A stretch of 64,000 nt of DNA, taken from Desulfitobacterium dichloroeliminans LMG P-21439 (GTDB lineage: Bacteria; Bacillota; Desulfitobacteriia; Desulfitobacteriales; Desulfitobacteriaceae). Made by a program: the position numbers and the translations under genes. Each line of letters begins with the position of its first letter. The first letter of the stretch is position 1. Positions 45,165 to 55,589 of the stretch are shown here, piece by piece. The DNA lies in contig NC_019903.1 of NCBI RefSeq assembly GCF_000243135.2, positions 2,766,001 through 2,830,000 of the forward strand. The letters are read 5' to 3'. The notes beneath the pieces are model-generated. The model did no database searches, was not told the origin of the DNA, and saw only the letters and a list, made by a program, of their open reading frames with translations.

Positions 45165-45893
45165 TCAATCCCAGAGATGTTCTAATGCCTGCCGAGGATT
45201 CGCAGCTTGTGTGATCGGTCTACCTACCACCAGATAAGAGCTGCCCGCCCCAAGAGCTTCCTTGGGGGTGAGGGTACGGGCTTGATCATGGGTCTCGCTT
45301 CCTCGGGGACGGATTCCAGGAGTAATGACCAGGAAATCTGGTCCTAAATGTTCACGGAGGATTTGACTTTCCTGTGCGGAAGCAACGACCCCATCGATAC
45401 CTGCCCTTTGCCCAAGCTCGGCTAAGGCCACCACCTGATTTTGCAGGGTACGGCTTACTCCTAGCTCCTCATGCAGTCTCGCTTCGTCAAGACTGGTTAA
45501 GACTGTAATCCCAATAATTTTCATCCGTTTTGCGGCGTTTCTTTGCTCCTTGACCTCATGAGTGGCTTGGACTGCTCGTGCCATCATATCATAACCACCG
45601 CTACAGTGAATTGTAAGCATATCTGCACCATATCCGGCTAAAACTCGCACCGCTCTTTCCACCGTATTGGGAATGTCATGGAGCTTAAGATCTAAGAAGA
45701 CGGAGAAGCCTTTCTCCTTTAACTCTTTGATTATGCTTGCCCCTGTTGCGTTATACAGCTCCATCCCTACTTTGAGCCAGCACCCACTCCCCTGCAGTTG
45801 GTCCGCCAAAGCTAGAGCCTTTTCCCTGCTGTCCACATCCAAGGCTACCATCACCTTGGTAGCATTCTCCTGAATTGCTCCTTCTTGCTCCAT
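45165..45893 (-). CDS. pyrF: Orotidine 5'-phosphate decarboxylase
   Basis: Converts OMP to UMP. VALDVDSREKAL at the start, the catalytic DLKLHDIPNTVERA (Asp-x-Lys-x-x-Asp), ITPGIRPRG and VVGRPIT are all present; 242 residues, normal. It is separated from pyrD by a 132-nt gap that holds a hairpin and short tandem repeats. Confidence 0.97.
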   Translation of the reverse strand: MEQEGAIQENATKVMVALDVDSREKALALADQLQGSGCWLKVGMELYNATGASIIKELKEKGFSVFLDLKLHDIPNTVERAVRVLAGYGADMLTIHCSGGYDMMARAVQATHEVKEQRNAAKRMKIIGITVLTSLDEARLHEELGVSRTLQNQVVALAELGQRAGIDGVVASAQESQILREHLGPDFLVITPGIRPRGSETHDQARTLTPKEALGAGSSYLVVGRPITQAANPRQALEHLWD

Positions 45894-45986
45894 ACTTATC
45901 TTCCTTTCGCTTAGCTAATCTATCGCACTTCATAGGATGAACTATTAACCCGTTTGGCTTCAAAACCGAATGTACTCTTCATACCC

Positions 45987-46041
45987 TGTGTCTAACTATA
46001 GTACACTAACCCTTGTGTACTAAATCTAGTGTGCTAACCCT
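45987..46041 (-). repeat. Imperfect 27-28-nt tandem repeat with hairpin at pyrD 3' end
   Basis: On the minus strand two units begin AGGGTTAG and end ACACA: 46014-46041 (which includes the last pyrD codons) and 45987-46013. Within them TAGTACAC and GTGTACTA (45999-46006 and 46015-46022) form a perfect 8-bp inverted repeat. It looks like a local duplication of the pyrD terminus and could fold as an intercistronic hairpin. Confidence 0.55.
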
Positions 46042-46955
46042 ACAATATCGCTCACAGAAGCAAAGCCGTGTCTGCGACAATACTCCTCGATTCCTTCAAG
46101 CACCTCGAGCGGCGCTAGCGGATTCACAAAATTCCCCGTACCGATACTAACGGCTTTTGCACCGGCCAACATGAATTCCACCGCGTCCTGCCAGGTGAGG
46201 ATTCCTCCCATACCGATAATTGGGATATTTACAGCCTGAGTGACTTGCCAAACCATACGCACCGCCACCGGCCGAATCGCCGGTCCGGAAAGTCCTCCCA
46301 CTTTATTAGCTAAGATGGGTTGACGTCGTTCAATATCAATACTCATACCCAGCAAGGTGTTGATCATGGAGATAATATCAGCGCCACCCTGCTCCACCGC
46401 TTTGGCCATCTGCACAATATTCGTAACATTGGGCGATAGCTTGGCAATCACAGGAAGATTCGTCTTAGCCTTGACCAAAGCGATGACTTCCTGAGCACTC
46501 TCCGGATGAGTGCCAAAGTGCATTCCTCCATGCTTCACATTTGGGCAGGAAATATTAACTTCGATAGCATCGATTCCTGAACCTGCTTGAAAAGCATTGG
46601 CCATAATTTCATAGTCCCTTAAGGAAAACCCGGAGATATTAGCAATGACCGTCGTCGGTAATTCCCGCACCTTAGGGAGATAGGATTGGAGAAATTCTTC
46701 TAGGCCAGGATTCTCCAGTCCTACGGAGTTGAGCATTCCCGCAGGGGTTTCTGCCAATCGTGGTAAGGGGTTACCTAAGCGAGGCTCAGGAGTAAGCCCT
46801 TTGAGAGTGATTCCCCCCAGCTTTTCCACCGGACAGTAGGGGGCATACTCATCTCCGAAGCCATAGGTGCCGGAGCAGGTGAGGACGGGATTTTTCAAGG
46901 TTAAGGGTCCGAGGTTTACTCTCATGTCTATATTTTCGACAGAATTACTGTTCAT
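46026..46955 (-). CDS. pyrD: Dihydroorotate dehydrogenase B, catalytic subunit
   Basis: Class 1B enzyme oxidising dihydroorotate to orotate with FMN, working with PyrK and NAD+. Motifs: NPVLTCSGTYGFG, NSVGLENPG, EVNISCPNVKHGG (the catalytic cysteine of class 1), GGLSGPAIRPVA and GMGGILTWQDA. Start at ATG 46955 (309 residues), overlapping the pyrK stop by 11 nt, with GGAGG 12 nt upstream; a second ATG ten codons later is possible. Confidence 0.95.
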   Translation of the reverse strand: MNSNSVENIDMRVNLGPLTLKNPVLTCSGTYGFGDEYAPYCPVEKLGGITLKGLTPEPRLGNPLPRLAETPAGMLNSVGLENPGLEEFLQSYLPKVRELPTTVIANISGFSLRDYEIMANAFQAGSGIDAIEVNISCPNVKHGGMHFGTHPESAQEVIALVKAKTNLPVIAKLSPNVTNIVQMAKAVEQGGADIISMINTLLGMSIDIERRQPILANKVGGLSGPAIRPVAVRMVWQVTQAVNIPIIGMGGILTWQDAVEFMLAGAKAVSIGTGNFVNPLAPLEVLEGIEEYCRRHGFASVSDIVGLAH

Positions 46956-47790
46956 AATCCCAGAGCACCTCCTTCCCTTTAAACACCGGTCCATCCTTAC
47001 ACACTTTACCCCTGTATATTCTACCGCTCACTTCATCCCTAAGAGTGCACACACAGCCCAAGCAGGCTCCCACTGCGCAACCCATCCGCTCCTCTAAGGA
47101 AACCTCCACCGAAGCTCCTTTTAGTAAAAAGTAATCACTGACGACCTGAGTCATAACCTGGGGACCACACACTGCCACAGATAAATCGTCACTACAAGCA
47201 CCTGCTACAGCGTCCTTACCATGATTGACCCGACTTTCCACCTGCTTTTGAATAAGATCTAGGACATTTCCTTTCTCACCGATGCTACCATCCATTGTGC
47301 TAAGGAAAACAGGGATACCAGCTTCTTGCCACAGTTCCAGTCCAGAACTGGTAAAGAAGCCTTCATTTTCCCCACCCCAATATAAACTCACAGCAAGACT
47401 CTTCTCCTGCGCGGCTTTAGCCAAGGGAAGCAAAGGAAATACCCCAATCCCACCGGCTACCAAGATGAGCTCTCCCTGTGTAGGCAGGGTAAATCCACGA
47501 CCCAGAGGACCCATCAGGCTCAGTTCCTCCCCGACTTTAGCTTCGGATAATATCTCTGTCCCTCTTCCCTTGATGCGGTAGAGTAGCGTGATTTCTTGAG
47601 CTTCTCGCTGAATGTCCGCGATACTGATCGGGCGGCGCAGCAAAGGATCTATTCCTTTGGTGACTTGCACATGGACAAATTGTCCGGGTTGAGCCTCTCG
47701 AGCAATTTCCGTCCGGAGAACGAGTCTCCTGATTTTGTAGAGAGGATCACCCACGAAATCATGGGCAATAATTTGGGCCTTTCCTAACAA
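46945..47790 (-). CDS. pyrK: Dihydroorotate dehydrogenase B, electron transfer subunit
   Basis: FAD and [2Fe-2S] protein that passes electrons from PyrD to NAD+. RRPISIAD (FAD), GGIGVFPLLPLA (NAD site) and the cluster motif CAVGACLGCVC with a fourth cysteine in GKVC are visible. 281 residues. The start is a TTG at 47790 with AAGGTGGGG 5-6 nt before it. The 144 nt upstream, after carB, contain an A-rich stretch and a GGTAC/GTACC inverted repeat but no gene. Confidence 0.95.
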   Translation of the reverse strand: MLGKAQIIAHDFVGDPLYKIRRLVLRTEIAREAQPGQFVHVQVTKGIDPLLRRPISIADIQREAQEITLLYRIKGRGTEILSEAKVGEELSLMGPLGRGFTLPTQGELILVAGGIGVFPLLPLAKAAQEKSLAVSLYWGGENEGFFTSSGLELWQEAGIPVFLSTMDGSIGEKGNVLDLIQKQVESRVNHGKDAVAGACSDDLSVAVCGPQVMTQVVSDYFLLKGASVEVSLEERMGCAVGACLGCVCTLRDEVSGRIYRGKVCKDGPVFKGKEVLWDYEQ

Positions 47791-47934
47791 AAGAACCCCA
47801 CCTTTCTTGTTTCCTTCTGTATGGTATTACTAGTTCTAGATTCTATAACCCTGCAACTAATCCTTCATAACACAATAGGTTCATTGTACAGCTTGCTTTT
47901 GGTACTTTTTAATAATGTACCAGACCCCTTTTTT

Positions 47935-50900
47935 TCAACTGAGTGGCATCAGGCTGGGTAAAAAGGACATCAGCACATGAACCCAGGCCGAGGCTGTATC
48001 TAGGCTCGTAAAGCAAGGGATGCCTTGCTCAACCGCTGTGCGGCGAATCGCAAAACCATCGCTGGCTTGTTTCTTATTATGAGTCGTGGTATTGAGCACG
48101 CATTGAATTACACCTTGACGGATGGCGTCTGTGATTTCCGTGGATCCTTGATGTAGCTTTGCCACCGGAATCACTTCAATTTCCTCTTCACGAAGAGCCT
48201 TGGCTGTTCCTTCCGTAGCTAAGATCCGAAATCCTAAGTCTACAAACTTCTTAACTAAAGAAAGTCCCTCTTGCTTATCCCGATCCGCTAAGGTAACCAA
48301 CAAACTACCATGAGCAGACATATTGAACCCTCCAGCCAGAAGGGCTTTGTAGAGAGCTTTTTCATAAGTCCGGTCTACCCCCATCACCTCGCCGGTGGAT
48401 TTCATCTCCGGCCCTAAAGAGGGCTCCACTCGATGAAGCTTGGAGAAGGAAAAGACAGGGACCTTGACTGCCACTCGATCCGGTACCGGCCATAAGCCCA
48501 AGGGTAAGTTCAATTCCGGCAGAGTTTTCCCCATTATGACATCCGTAGCATAATCCACAATAGATAGCCCGGTGACCTTGCTGATGAAAGGCACGGTACG
48601 ACTGGAGCGTGGGTTTACTTCAATCACATAAACCTCGCCTTGGTAAATGACATACTGGATATTTAAGAGGCCCAACACATTGAGGGTCCGCGCAATCTCT
48701 GTGGTGAGTAGTGTGATTCGTTCTTTTAGCGGCTCGGGCAGGGTCAAAGGAGGATAGACTGCAATGGAGTCACCGGAGTGTACTCCCGCCCTTTCTAGAT
48801 GCTCCATAATTCCCGGAATGCTTACATTTTCTCCATCGGAGATTGCATCCACTTCTACTTCTGTTCCGACCAGATATTGGTCCATCCAGAGCTCTTGGCC
48901 CGGAAAATCGGCCATCGCTCGGTTGACCACGTTTTCTAGTTCGGTGGGGTCATAGACAATCTCCATGGCTCGTCCACCTAGGACAAAGGAAGGACGAATC
49001 ATCAGCGGGTAGCCAATTTGAGCCGCCACATCGCGTGCTTCTTTCAGAGAAGATGCTTGACCTCCCTTGGGTCGTTTAGCACCGATGGCGTTGAGAACCT
49101 CATCGAAGAGGCCACGCTCTTCCGCCCGGTCGATATCCTCAATGCTGGTGCCAAGGATTTTATAGCCCCGTTCCGCTAAAGGCTTGGCTAGACCGATGGC
49201 CGTTTGCCCCCCGAATTGGACGATAACTCCTTCGGGCTGTTCTAGGTCCAAGACCGCCGAGACGTCTTCAAGAGTTAAGGGCTCAAAATAAAGCCGGTCT
49301 GCTGTATCAAAGTCTGTGGATACAGTCTCCGGATTGTTGTTGATGATAATGGTCTCTACTCCAGCCTTCTTGAGGGCCAGTACAGAGTGGACTGAGCAAT
49401 AATCAAATTCAATCCCTTGCCCGATGCGAATCGGCCCGGAACCTAAAACCACCACTTTACGTTTAGGGGAAGGGATTCCCTCATTTTCTTGATCATAACT
49501 GGAGTAAAAATAGGGGGTGAGGGCCTCAAATTCCCCGGCACAGGTATCGACCATTTTGAAGACCGGATGAATTCCTTTGTCCTCACGATAGTCATAGAGC
49601 TCTTTTTCTGTGGTCTTCCATAAACGAGCAATCTCCCGATCGGCAAAGCCCATTCTTTTCGCTTTCAATAAAAGTTCCTGATGCCAAGGAGAAGTCTGGA
49701 GCTCATAGCTCAACTTCACGATGCGTTGAATTGCCAGCAAAAAATAAGGATTCCAGTGGCTGGCTTTTTGAATCCGCTCTAGACTAAAGCCTCGTCTGAA
49801 TCCTTCCGCTAAGATAAAAAGCAGCTGATCATCAGGCTTTTGGCAACGGTTAAGAATTTCTTCGTCTGAAAGCCCCTCCAACTCGGGCAGGAGCAGTCCG
49901 TAGGCTTTAATCTCCAAGGAACGTACAGCTTTCTGCAAGGCGGTCTCCAGATTCCTGCCCAAGCCCATCACTTCCCCTGTGGCCTTCATCTGCGTTCCTA
50001 AGCGCCGATCTGCATCTGAGAATTTATCGAAGGGCCAGCGGGGAATTTTGACCACTACATAATCCAAGGCCGGTTCAAAACAGGCTGAAGTTTTTCCGGT
50101 TACAGCGTTGGTCAGCTCCGGAAGGGTATAGCCTAAAGCGATTTTTGCAGCTACTTTAGCGATTGGGTAGCCGGTGGCCTTGGAAGCCAAGGCACTGGAG
50201 CGACTCAGACGCGGGTTCACCTCGATGACCACATAATCCAAGCGTTCCGGATGCAGGGCATATTGCACATTACACCCACCTTCAATACCCAAGGCTTCCA
50301 CAATCCTGCGGGATGAGGTACGCAGGGCTTGCACCTCCCGATCCGTTAAAGTCTGACAAGGAGCTACCACGATACTGTCACCGGTATGAACCCCTACCGG
50401 GTCCATATTCTCCATATTACAAATGGTGATGCAATTGCCCGCACCATCCCTGAGCACTTCGTATTCGATTTCCTTCCAACCCGCCACACTTTTCTCCACC
50501 AGAATTTGGCCGATGAGGCTAGCTTGCAAACCGCTTTTGCAGATTTCCTGAAGAGATTGACGATCTTGGGCAATTCCGCCCCCGGTACCGCCAAGAGTAT
50601 AGGCCGGTCGAACAATCACGGGAAAACCAATTTCCTCCGCAAAGTCTAGAGCTTCTTCCACCTCTGAGACAATCACGCTGGGCGGAACAGGCTCCCCAAG
50701 GGAATTCATCAGGCTCCGGAAATGTTCCCGATCTTCTGCCTTGGTAATGCTTTCGAGAGAGGTTCCCATGAGCTGCACCCCGCAGCGATCCAGTATTCCT
50801 CGCTCCGCCAATTGAAAGGCTAAGTTCAGACCCGTTTGCCCGCCCATTGTTGGAATAAGGCCATCGGGCCGTTCTCTTTCGATAATCCGTTCTAAAAATT

Positions 50901-51111
50901 CCACTGTCAAAGGCTCGATATAGACTCGGTCAGCGACCTCCTGATCCGTCATAATTGTGGCAGGATTAGAGTTGACGAGAACTACCTCAACTCCTTCTTC
51001 CCGCAAGGCACGGCAGGCCTGAGTTCCGGCATAATCAAATTCTGCAGCTTGACCAATCACAATCGGACCTGATCCGATCACGAGCACCTTATTCCACTTC
51101 TTATTTTTCAT
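47935..51111 (-). CDS. carB: Carbamoyl-phosphate synthase large chain
   Basis: Makes carbamoyl phosphate from bicarbonate, ATP and ammonia supplied by CarA. 1058 residues with two ATP-grasp halves: N-terminal [21 protein letters not shown] and its duplicate [19 protein letters not shown] (~555). [13 protein letters not shown] and the C-terminal allosteric domain (~930-1058) are present. GAGGAGG precedes the ATG. Full length, no frameshift seen. Confidence 0.97.
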   Translation of the reverse strand: MKNKKWNKVLVIGSGPIVIGQAAEFDYAGTQACRALREEGVEVVLVNSNPATIMTDQEVADRVYIEPLTVEFLERIIERERPDGLIPTMGGQTGLNLAFQLAERGILDRCGVQLMGTSLESITKAEDREHFRSLMNSLGEPVPPSVIVSEVEEALDFAEEIGFPVIVRPAYTLGGTGGGIAQDRQSLQEICKSGLQASLIGQILVEKSVAGWKEIEYEVLRDGAGNCITICNMENMDPVGVHTGDSIVVAPCQTLTDREVQALRTSSRRIVEALGIEGGCNVQYALHPERLDYVVIEVNPRLSRSSALASKATGYPIAKVAAKIALGYTLPELTNAVTGKTSACFEPALDYVVVKIPRWPFDKFSDADRRLGTQMKATGEVMGLGRNLETALQKAVRSLEIKAYGLLLPELEGLSDEEILNRCQKPDDQLLFILAEGFRRGFSLERIQKASHWNPYFLLAIQRIVKLSYELQTSPWHQELLLKAKRMGFADREIARLWKTTEKELYDYREDKGIHPVFKMVDTCAGEFEALTPYFYSSYDQENEGIPSPKRKVVVLGSGPIRIGQGIEFDYCSVHSVLALKKAGVETIIINNNPETVSTDFDTADRLYFEPLTLEDVSAVLDLEQPEGVIVQFGGQTAIGLAKPLAERGYKILGTSIEDIDRAEERGLFDEVLNAIGAKRPKGGQASSLKEARDVAAQIGYPLMIRPSFVLGGRAMEIVYDPTELENVVNRAMADFPGQELWMDQYLVGTEVEVDAISDGENVSIPGIMEHLERAGVHSGDSIAVYPPLTLPEPLKERITLLTTEIARTLNVLGLLNIQYVIYQGEVYVIEVNPRSSRTVPFISKVTGLSIVDYATDVIMGKTLPELNLPLGLWPVPDRVAVKVPVFSFSKLHRVEPSLGPEMKSTGEVMGVDRTYEKALYKALLAGGFNMSAHGSLLVTLADRDKQEGLSLVKKFVDLGFRILATEGTAKALREEEIEVIPVAKLHQGSTEITDAIRQGVIQCVLNTTTHNKKQASDGFAIRRTAVEQGIPCFTSLDTASAWVHVLMSFLPSLMPLS

Positions 51112-51152
51112 AACTTCCTCCTCTTGGCTAAAGTGCCGTCAAATAGGTGAGC

Positions 51153-52241
51153 CTACGCTCCGATCGCCGTATAAAAACGTTCAAAAAGTTCGATATTCTC
51201 GTCAGGACCAGGGGCACCTTCGGGATGATATTGCACGGAGAAAACAGGGTATTGAGTATGCGCCATCCCTTCTACTGTGCCATCATTCAAATTCTTATAA
51301 ATCACTTCAAAGCCTGTCCCAGCTAAAGAATCAGCTTCTACTGCGTACCCGTGATTCTGGGCTGTCATGGTCGTTTTGCCTGTACGCAGGTCCTGAACCG
51401 GGTGGTTACCTCCTCGGTGCCCAAAAGGTAGTTTATAGGTTTTACCTCCAGCTGCTAAGGCTAAAATTTGATGACCTAAGCAGATTCCCATCATGGGAAG
51501 TTTGGGAAGCAAGGTCTGGACTGTCTTCACTAAACAGGGAAGATCACTGGGATCTCCCGGTCCATTGCTCAAAAAGATCCCCTTGGGAGAGCTGGCTAAA
51601 ATCTCTTCAGCACTGCTCCATGCAGGAAACACGCGAATGCGCAGTCCACGTTGTTGCAGGCTGCGTAGGATATTGCGTTTGGCCCCACAGTCGAGTACCG
51701 CCACATAAGGACCACTGCCAGGGATCTCGTAGCTCTCCTGAACTGTTGCCTTGTAGACCCAGTGCTTCGTCTTCTCCATGTCCATAGGGTTTTGAGAGTG
51801 ATCTTCCCAATACTTCATTCCTTGTTGGAAAGTATGGGCAAAAACCCCCGGCAGGGTGCCCTGCTTGCGAATATGCCGGGTTAGGGCCCGAGTATCGATT
51901 CCCTTCAGCCCCCAAATGTGCTGAACTTTGCAGAACTCCTCTAAGGAACGATCCCCGTGCTCACTGCCTTCCCCTTGGGAAAGTTCCCGAACCACTAGCC
52001 CTCTAAGGAGGATTTTATCCGCTTCATTCTCCTCATCATGCCAGCCATAGTTGCCGATCTGCGGATGGGTCAGAACAAGAATCTGACCCGAATAGGAAAG
52101 GTCGGTGATCATCTCTTGATACCCTGACATCGAAGTGTTAAAAACCACTTCCCCAGCCTGCGTCTTTTCTAAATCCTCCGGCCATGCTCCAAACCCTTCT
52201 CCTTCAAACATAGTACCATCTTGCAATACGAGAAACGGCAT
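51153..52241 (-). CDS. carA: Carbamoyl-phosphate synthase small chain
   Basis: Glutamine amidotransferase subunit. Start at ATG 52241 (MPFLVLQDG, 362 residues) is set by AAAGGAGGG. The N-terminal CPSase small domain (FEGEGFG, GEVVFNTSMSGYQE) is followed by a class I GATase: FLSNGPGDP, catalytic cysteine in MGICLGHQ, and YHPE. It lies ~40 nt before carB. Confidence 0.96.
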   Translation of the reverse strand: MPFLVLQDGTMFEGEGFGAWPEDLEKTQAGEVVFNTSMSGYQEMITDLSYSGQILVLTHPQIGNYGWHDEENEADKILLRGLVVRELSQGEGSEHGDRSLEEFCKVQHIWGLKGIDTRALTRHIRKQGTLPGVFAHTFQQGMKYWEDHSQNPMDMEKTKHWVYKATVQESYEIPGSGPYVAVLDCGAKRNILRSLQQRGLRIRVFPAWSSAEEILASSPKGIFLSNGPGDPSDLPCLVKTVQTLLPKLPMMGICLGHQILALAAGGKTYKLPFGHRGGNHPVQDLRTGKTTMTAQNHGYAVEADSLAGTGFEVIYKNLNDGTVEGMAHTQYPVFSVQYHPEGAPGPDENIELFERFYTAIGA

Positions 52242-52293
52242 CCTAAGCCCTCCTTTTAAGTGTGAACTGGGGATAGGTCCCATTTCACATTTG

Positions 52294-52350
52294 TTACATC
52301 TTACCTTTGTTTCGGTGTTACATGTTTACATTCTTACATCTGTTCATCTT
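52294..52350 (-). repeat. Short ATGTAA array between pyrC and carA
   Basis: On the minus strand ATGTAA occurs four times: at 52334-52339, 52326-52331 and 52318-52323 with an 8-nt period, and again at 52294-52299. Related GATGAA and AAATGTG elements flank them. In the message each ATGTAA reads as a start codon followed at once by a stop. It lies in the 119-nt pyrC-carA gap, which has no other feature I can name. Confidence 0.5.
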
Positions 52351-52360
52351 ACCTCTAAAT

Positions 52361-53665
52361 TTATCTCTCCCAGAGGCGCCCCTCTACCCAAACCTTCATG
52401 GGCAACCCCTGGAGTTCTTGGTCTAAGAAAGGTGTGTTCTTACCTTTTGTTGCTAGAGATTCGGCTGAGATGGTTTCCGAGTGCTTAGGATCAAAAAGCA
52501 GCAAATCGGCAACTGCACCGGGCTTTAAGGACCCTCCGGTCAGCTGAAAGCGCTGAGCAGGGTTCATGCTCCAGGCTTGGACCAGTATTTCTACAGGAAG
52601 CACACCCGGGACAACCAAGTGCTGCCATACTGCGGCCAAAGCCGTCTCTAGCCCTGAAATCCCAAAGGGGGCTTCATCAAAAGGATTCGCTTTTTCTTCC
52701 CAAGTGTGAGGGGCGTGATCGGTGGCTAACATGTCAATGGTTCCATCCAGCAATCCCTCAATTAAGGCTTGGCGGTCCGCTTCTGTGCGAAGAGGAGGAT
52801 TGACTTTATAGGAAGTAGCATATGGAGTCTCGGCGATGGCCTCGTCGGTGAAGATCAAGTGGTGAGGATTCACTTCAGCGGTCACATCCACCCCTCGCTT
52901 TTTGGCTTCCCGAATAAGTACTACACTTTCCATAGCTGAGATATGAGCCAAATGCAGCTTTCCGCCCCCTTCTTCTGCCAAGAGAAGATCGCGGGCTACC
53001 ATGACGCTTTCCGAACTGCTGGGAATTCCCCGCAAGCCCAGGTGAGTACTCACGAGTCCCCGATGCATCACCCCATGATGGGCGAGGCTTTCATCTTCAC
53101 AATGACTGACGACGGGGCAGCGGGTTAGCTTAGCATATTCCAGAGCCAGACGCATCATTTCTGCATTCTGAACCCCCCGGCCATCATCGGAAAAACCTAC
53201 CGCTCCGGCCGTAGACAGCTCAACCATTTCCACAAGTTCCTTCCCCTCTTGTCCCTTCGTCATGGCGGCAATGGGATGAATCTTGGCTAAGCCTACCTTT
53301 TTTCCTTGGTTTACTACATATTCGATCAAGGCCTTTTGATCCAGTACGGGAGTTGTGTTGGGCATCGCTAAGATGGTGGTAAAGCCCCCTCGGACTGCTG
53401 CCCGAGAACCGCTAGCAATATCCTCTTTATCCTCTCGACCCGGTTCTCTGAGATGGGTATGCACATCAATCAGGCCCGGAAAGAGGTATTTACCTGTGGC
53501 GTCAATTTCCTCCCAAGTCGAGGACTCTCCTAATTTCTCCCGAACTTCCTCGGCAGTCATGTTCTTCTTTAGCTCAATAATTTTACCTTCACCTACCAAA
53601 ACATCGTAGATGCCCGAGATATTTTGAGCCGGATCAATGACTTGTGCATTCTTAATCCACCACAT
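52361..53665 (-). CDS. pyrC: Dihydroorotase (class I)
   Basis: Closes carbamoyl aspartate to dihydroorotate. Metal ligands appear in DVHTHLREPG (HxH), SHCED, LAHIS and the catalytic aspartate in ATDHAPHTWEEK. 434 residues is normal for the longer class I form found in Gram-positives. GGAGGGGG lies before the ATG, which overlaps the pyrB end by 14 nt. Confidence 0.96.
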   Translation of the reverse strand: MWWIKNAQVIDPAQNISGIYDVLVGEGKIIELKKNMTAEEVREKLGESSTWEEIDATGKYLFPGLIDVHTHLREPGREDKEDIASGSRAAVRGGFTTILAMPNTTPVLDQKALIEYVVNQGKKVGLAKIHPIAAMTKGQEGKELVEMVELSTAGAVGFSDDGRGVQNAEMMRLALEYAKLTRCPVVSHCEDESLAHHGVMHRGLVSTHLGLRGIPSSSESVMVARDLLLAEEGGGKLHLAHISAMESVVLIREAKKRGVDVTAEVNPHHLIFTDEAIAETPYATSYKVNPPLRTEADRQALIEGLLDGTIDMLATDHAPHTWEEKANPFDEAPFGISGLETALAAVWQHLVVPGVLPVEILVQAWSMNPAQRFQLTGGSLKPGAVADLLLFDPKHSETISAESLATKGKNTPFLDQELQGLPMKVWVEGRLWER

Positions 53666-54590
53666 GATTTGTTCCCCCTCCCAATAATAGATACATAATG
53701 GCCATGCGGACGGCGACGCCGTTGGTTACTTGCTCCTCAATAACCGACTGGGTGGAATTGACGATACTACTCTCAATTTCTACCCCTCGATTCACCGGTC
53801 CAGGATGCATAATCAAGGTCTTTTTACCGGTCCTCTGAACTCTTTCGGCAGTAATCCCGTAGAGTTGCGAGTATTCCCGCAGACTCGGCAGTAGCCCTGC
53901 CTTTTGCCGCTCGAGCTGTAGCCTTAAAGCCATGATGACATCCGCTCCAGCCAGTTCTTCATCGAGATGATAGGTTGTTTTCACACCCCAGGATTTAATT
54001 TCAGGAGTGAGCAAGGTCGGAGGGCCGACGAGCACTACTTCTGCTCCCAAGGCTTTAAGGGCCCAGACATTGCTACGGGCAACGCGGGAGTGCAGAATAT
54101 CTCCGACGAGGAGAATCTTCTTTCCCTCAACACTACCTAGATGCTCCTGCATGGTATATAAATCAAGCAAGGCTTGGGTGGGGTGCTCATGTTGTCCATC
54201 CCCAGCGTTAATCACACCTGCTTTCAGTTCCTTAGCAAGAAAATGTGCCGCTCCCGAACTGGAGTGTCGAATGACCACAAGATCCGGCTTCATGGCTTGC
54301 AGGGTTCTTACGGTATCAAGCAAACTTTCACCCTTATTGACGCTGCTCTGAGCCACTGCCAAGCTGGTGGTGTCGGCACCAAGTATCTTCGCCGCTGTCT
54401 CAAAGGAGGTTCTGGTGCGGGTAGAGGATTCAAAAAACAAGTTATATACCGATCTCCCGCGAAAGGTTGGCAGCTTCTTTACGGCCCTTGACAAGATTTC
54501 CTTCATAGGTTTTGCCGTATTGATTATGATTTGGATCTCACTTGGTTTCAGATCTTCCATATGCAGAATATCTTTGCGTGTCCAGCCCAT
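53652..54590 (-). CDS. pyrB: Aspartate carbamoyltransferase, catalytic subunit
   Basis: Joins carbamoyl phosphate and aspartate. FESSTRTRTSFE (carbamoyl phosphate site), GDGQHEHPTQALLDLYT and MHPGPVNRGVEI are family motifs; 312 residues. There is no pyrI regulatory subunit gene, as expected where PyrR attenuation supplies control. GGGGAG precedes the ATG. Confidence 0.97.
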   Translation of the reverse strand: MGWTRKDILHMEDLKPSEIQIIINTAKPMKEILSRAVKKLPTFRGRSVYNLFFESSTRTRTSFETAAKILGADTTSLAVAQSSVNKGESLLDTVRTLQAMKPDLVVIRHSSSGAAHFLAKELKAGVINAGDGQHEHPTQALLDLYTMQEHLGSVEGKKILLVGDILHSRVARSNVWALKALGAEVVLVGPPTLLTPEIKSWGVKTTYHLDEELAGADVIMALRLQLERQKAGLLPSLREYSQLYGITAERVQRTGKKTLIMHPGPVNRGVEIESSIVNSTQSVIEEQVTNGVAVRMAIMYLLLGGGTNHVVD

Positions 54591-54636
54591 ACTTCTCTCC
54601 CCTTACAGTTCTTTTGTCATTCACTAATTATTTAAC

Positions 54637-54665
54637 AAAAAATCCCCTTACCAAAGGTAAGAGGA
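54637..54665 (-). terminator. PyrR-controlled attenuator between pyrR and pyrB
   Basis: Minus-strand 10-bp stem TCCTCTTACC / GGTAAGGGGA with TTT loop, followed by TTTTTT, about 47 nt before pyrB. Confidence 0.88.
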
Positions 54666-54701
54666 TATAAGGATACAAGTACCCTGTATTCTCTACCCTT
54701 G

Positions 54702-54719
54702 GCTCACTCTCAGGAAAGC
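54702..54719 (-). promoter_or_regulatory. PyrR-binding hairpin upstream of pyrB
   Basis: Minus strand GCTTTC-CTGAGA-GTGAGC: a hexaloop of the PyrR type on a stem with one U-U mismatch. It is placed ~37 nt before the attenuator, like the other PyrR sites in the window. Confidence 0.6.
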
Positions 54720-54766
54720 TCTTAAAGGGTATCTTAAGTTAGTCACGTTGATTTCATACCTTATGG

Positions 54767-55342
<576 letters not shown>

Positions 55343-55390
55343 TTATGCTACCCTGCATCGGGTGAAACACCTATATTTATGAATATGTAC

Positions 55391-55420
55391 AAAAAAACTG
55401 CCTACTTGCACAGCAGACAG
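55391..55420 (-). terminator. PyrR-controlled attenuator in pyrR leader
   Basis: Minus-strand stem CTGTCTGC / GTAGGCAG (two wobble pairs), 7-nt loop, followed by TTTTTTT. It lies ~65 nt before pyrR. Confidence 0.82.
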
Positions 55421-55446
55421 CTATCCCACATCTTTCTGCCTTCTGC

Positions 55447-55458
55447 GTCTCACAGGAC
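55447..55458 (-). promoter_or_regulatory. PyrR-binding hairpin in pyrR leader
   Basis: Minus strand GTC-CTGTGA-GAC, a PyrR consensus hexaloop with a short stem, upstream of the leader terminator. Confidence 0.75.
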
Positions 55459-55482
55459 CTTTTTAAAGGCTATCACAATTTT

Positions 55483-55511
55483 AGTCTAACTTAGTTACAA
55501 GCTGTTGTCAA
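55483..55511 (-). promoter_or_regulatory. Sigma-A promoter of the pyr operon
   Basis: Minus strand TTGACA (55506-55511), 17-nt spacer, TAGACT (55483-55488). The transcript would start ~20 nt before the PyrR site. Confidence 0.78.
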
Positions 55512-55589
55512 TCAGAATTCCCAAGCATTTTTCACACCATGGTATACTAGCGCTTATTCTGTCATCCAGAAGGCTAGAGCTGAAAATAA

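Noticed and set aside
45920-45982. 20-codon minus-strand frame in the pyrD-pyrF gap (MKSTFGFEAK...)
   Set aside because: No good ribosome site and no known counterpart; treated as chance.
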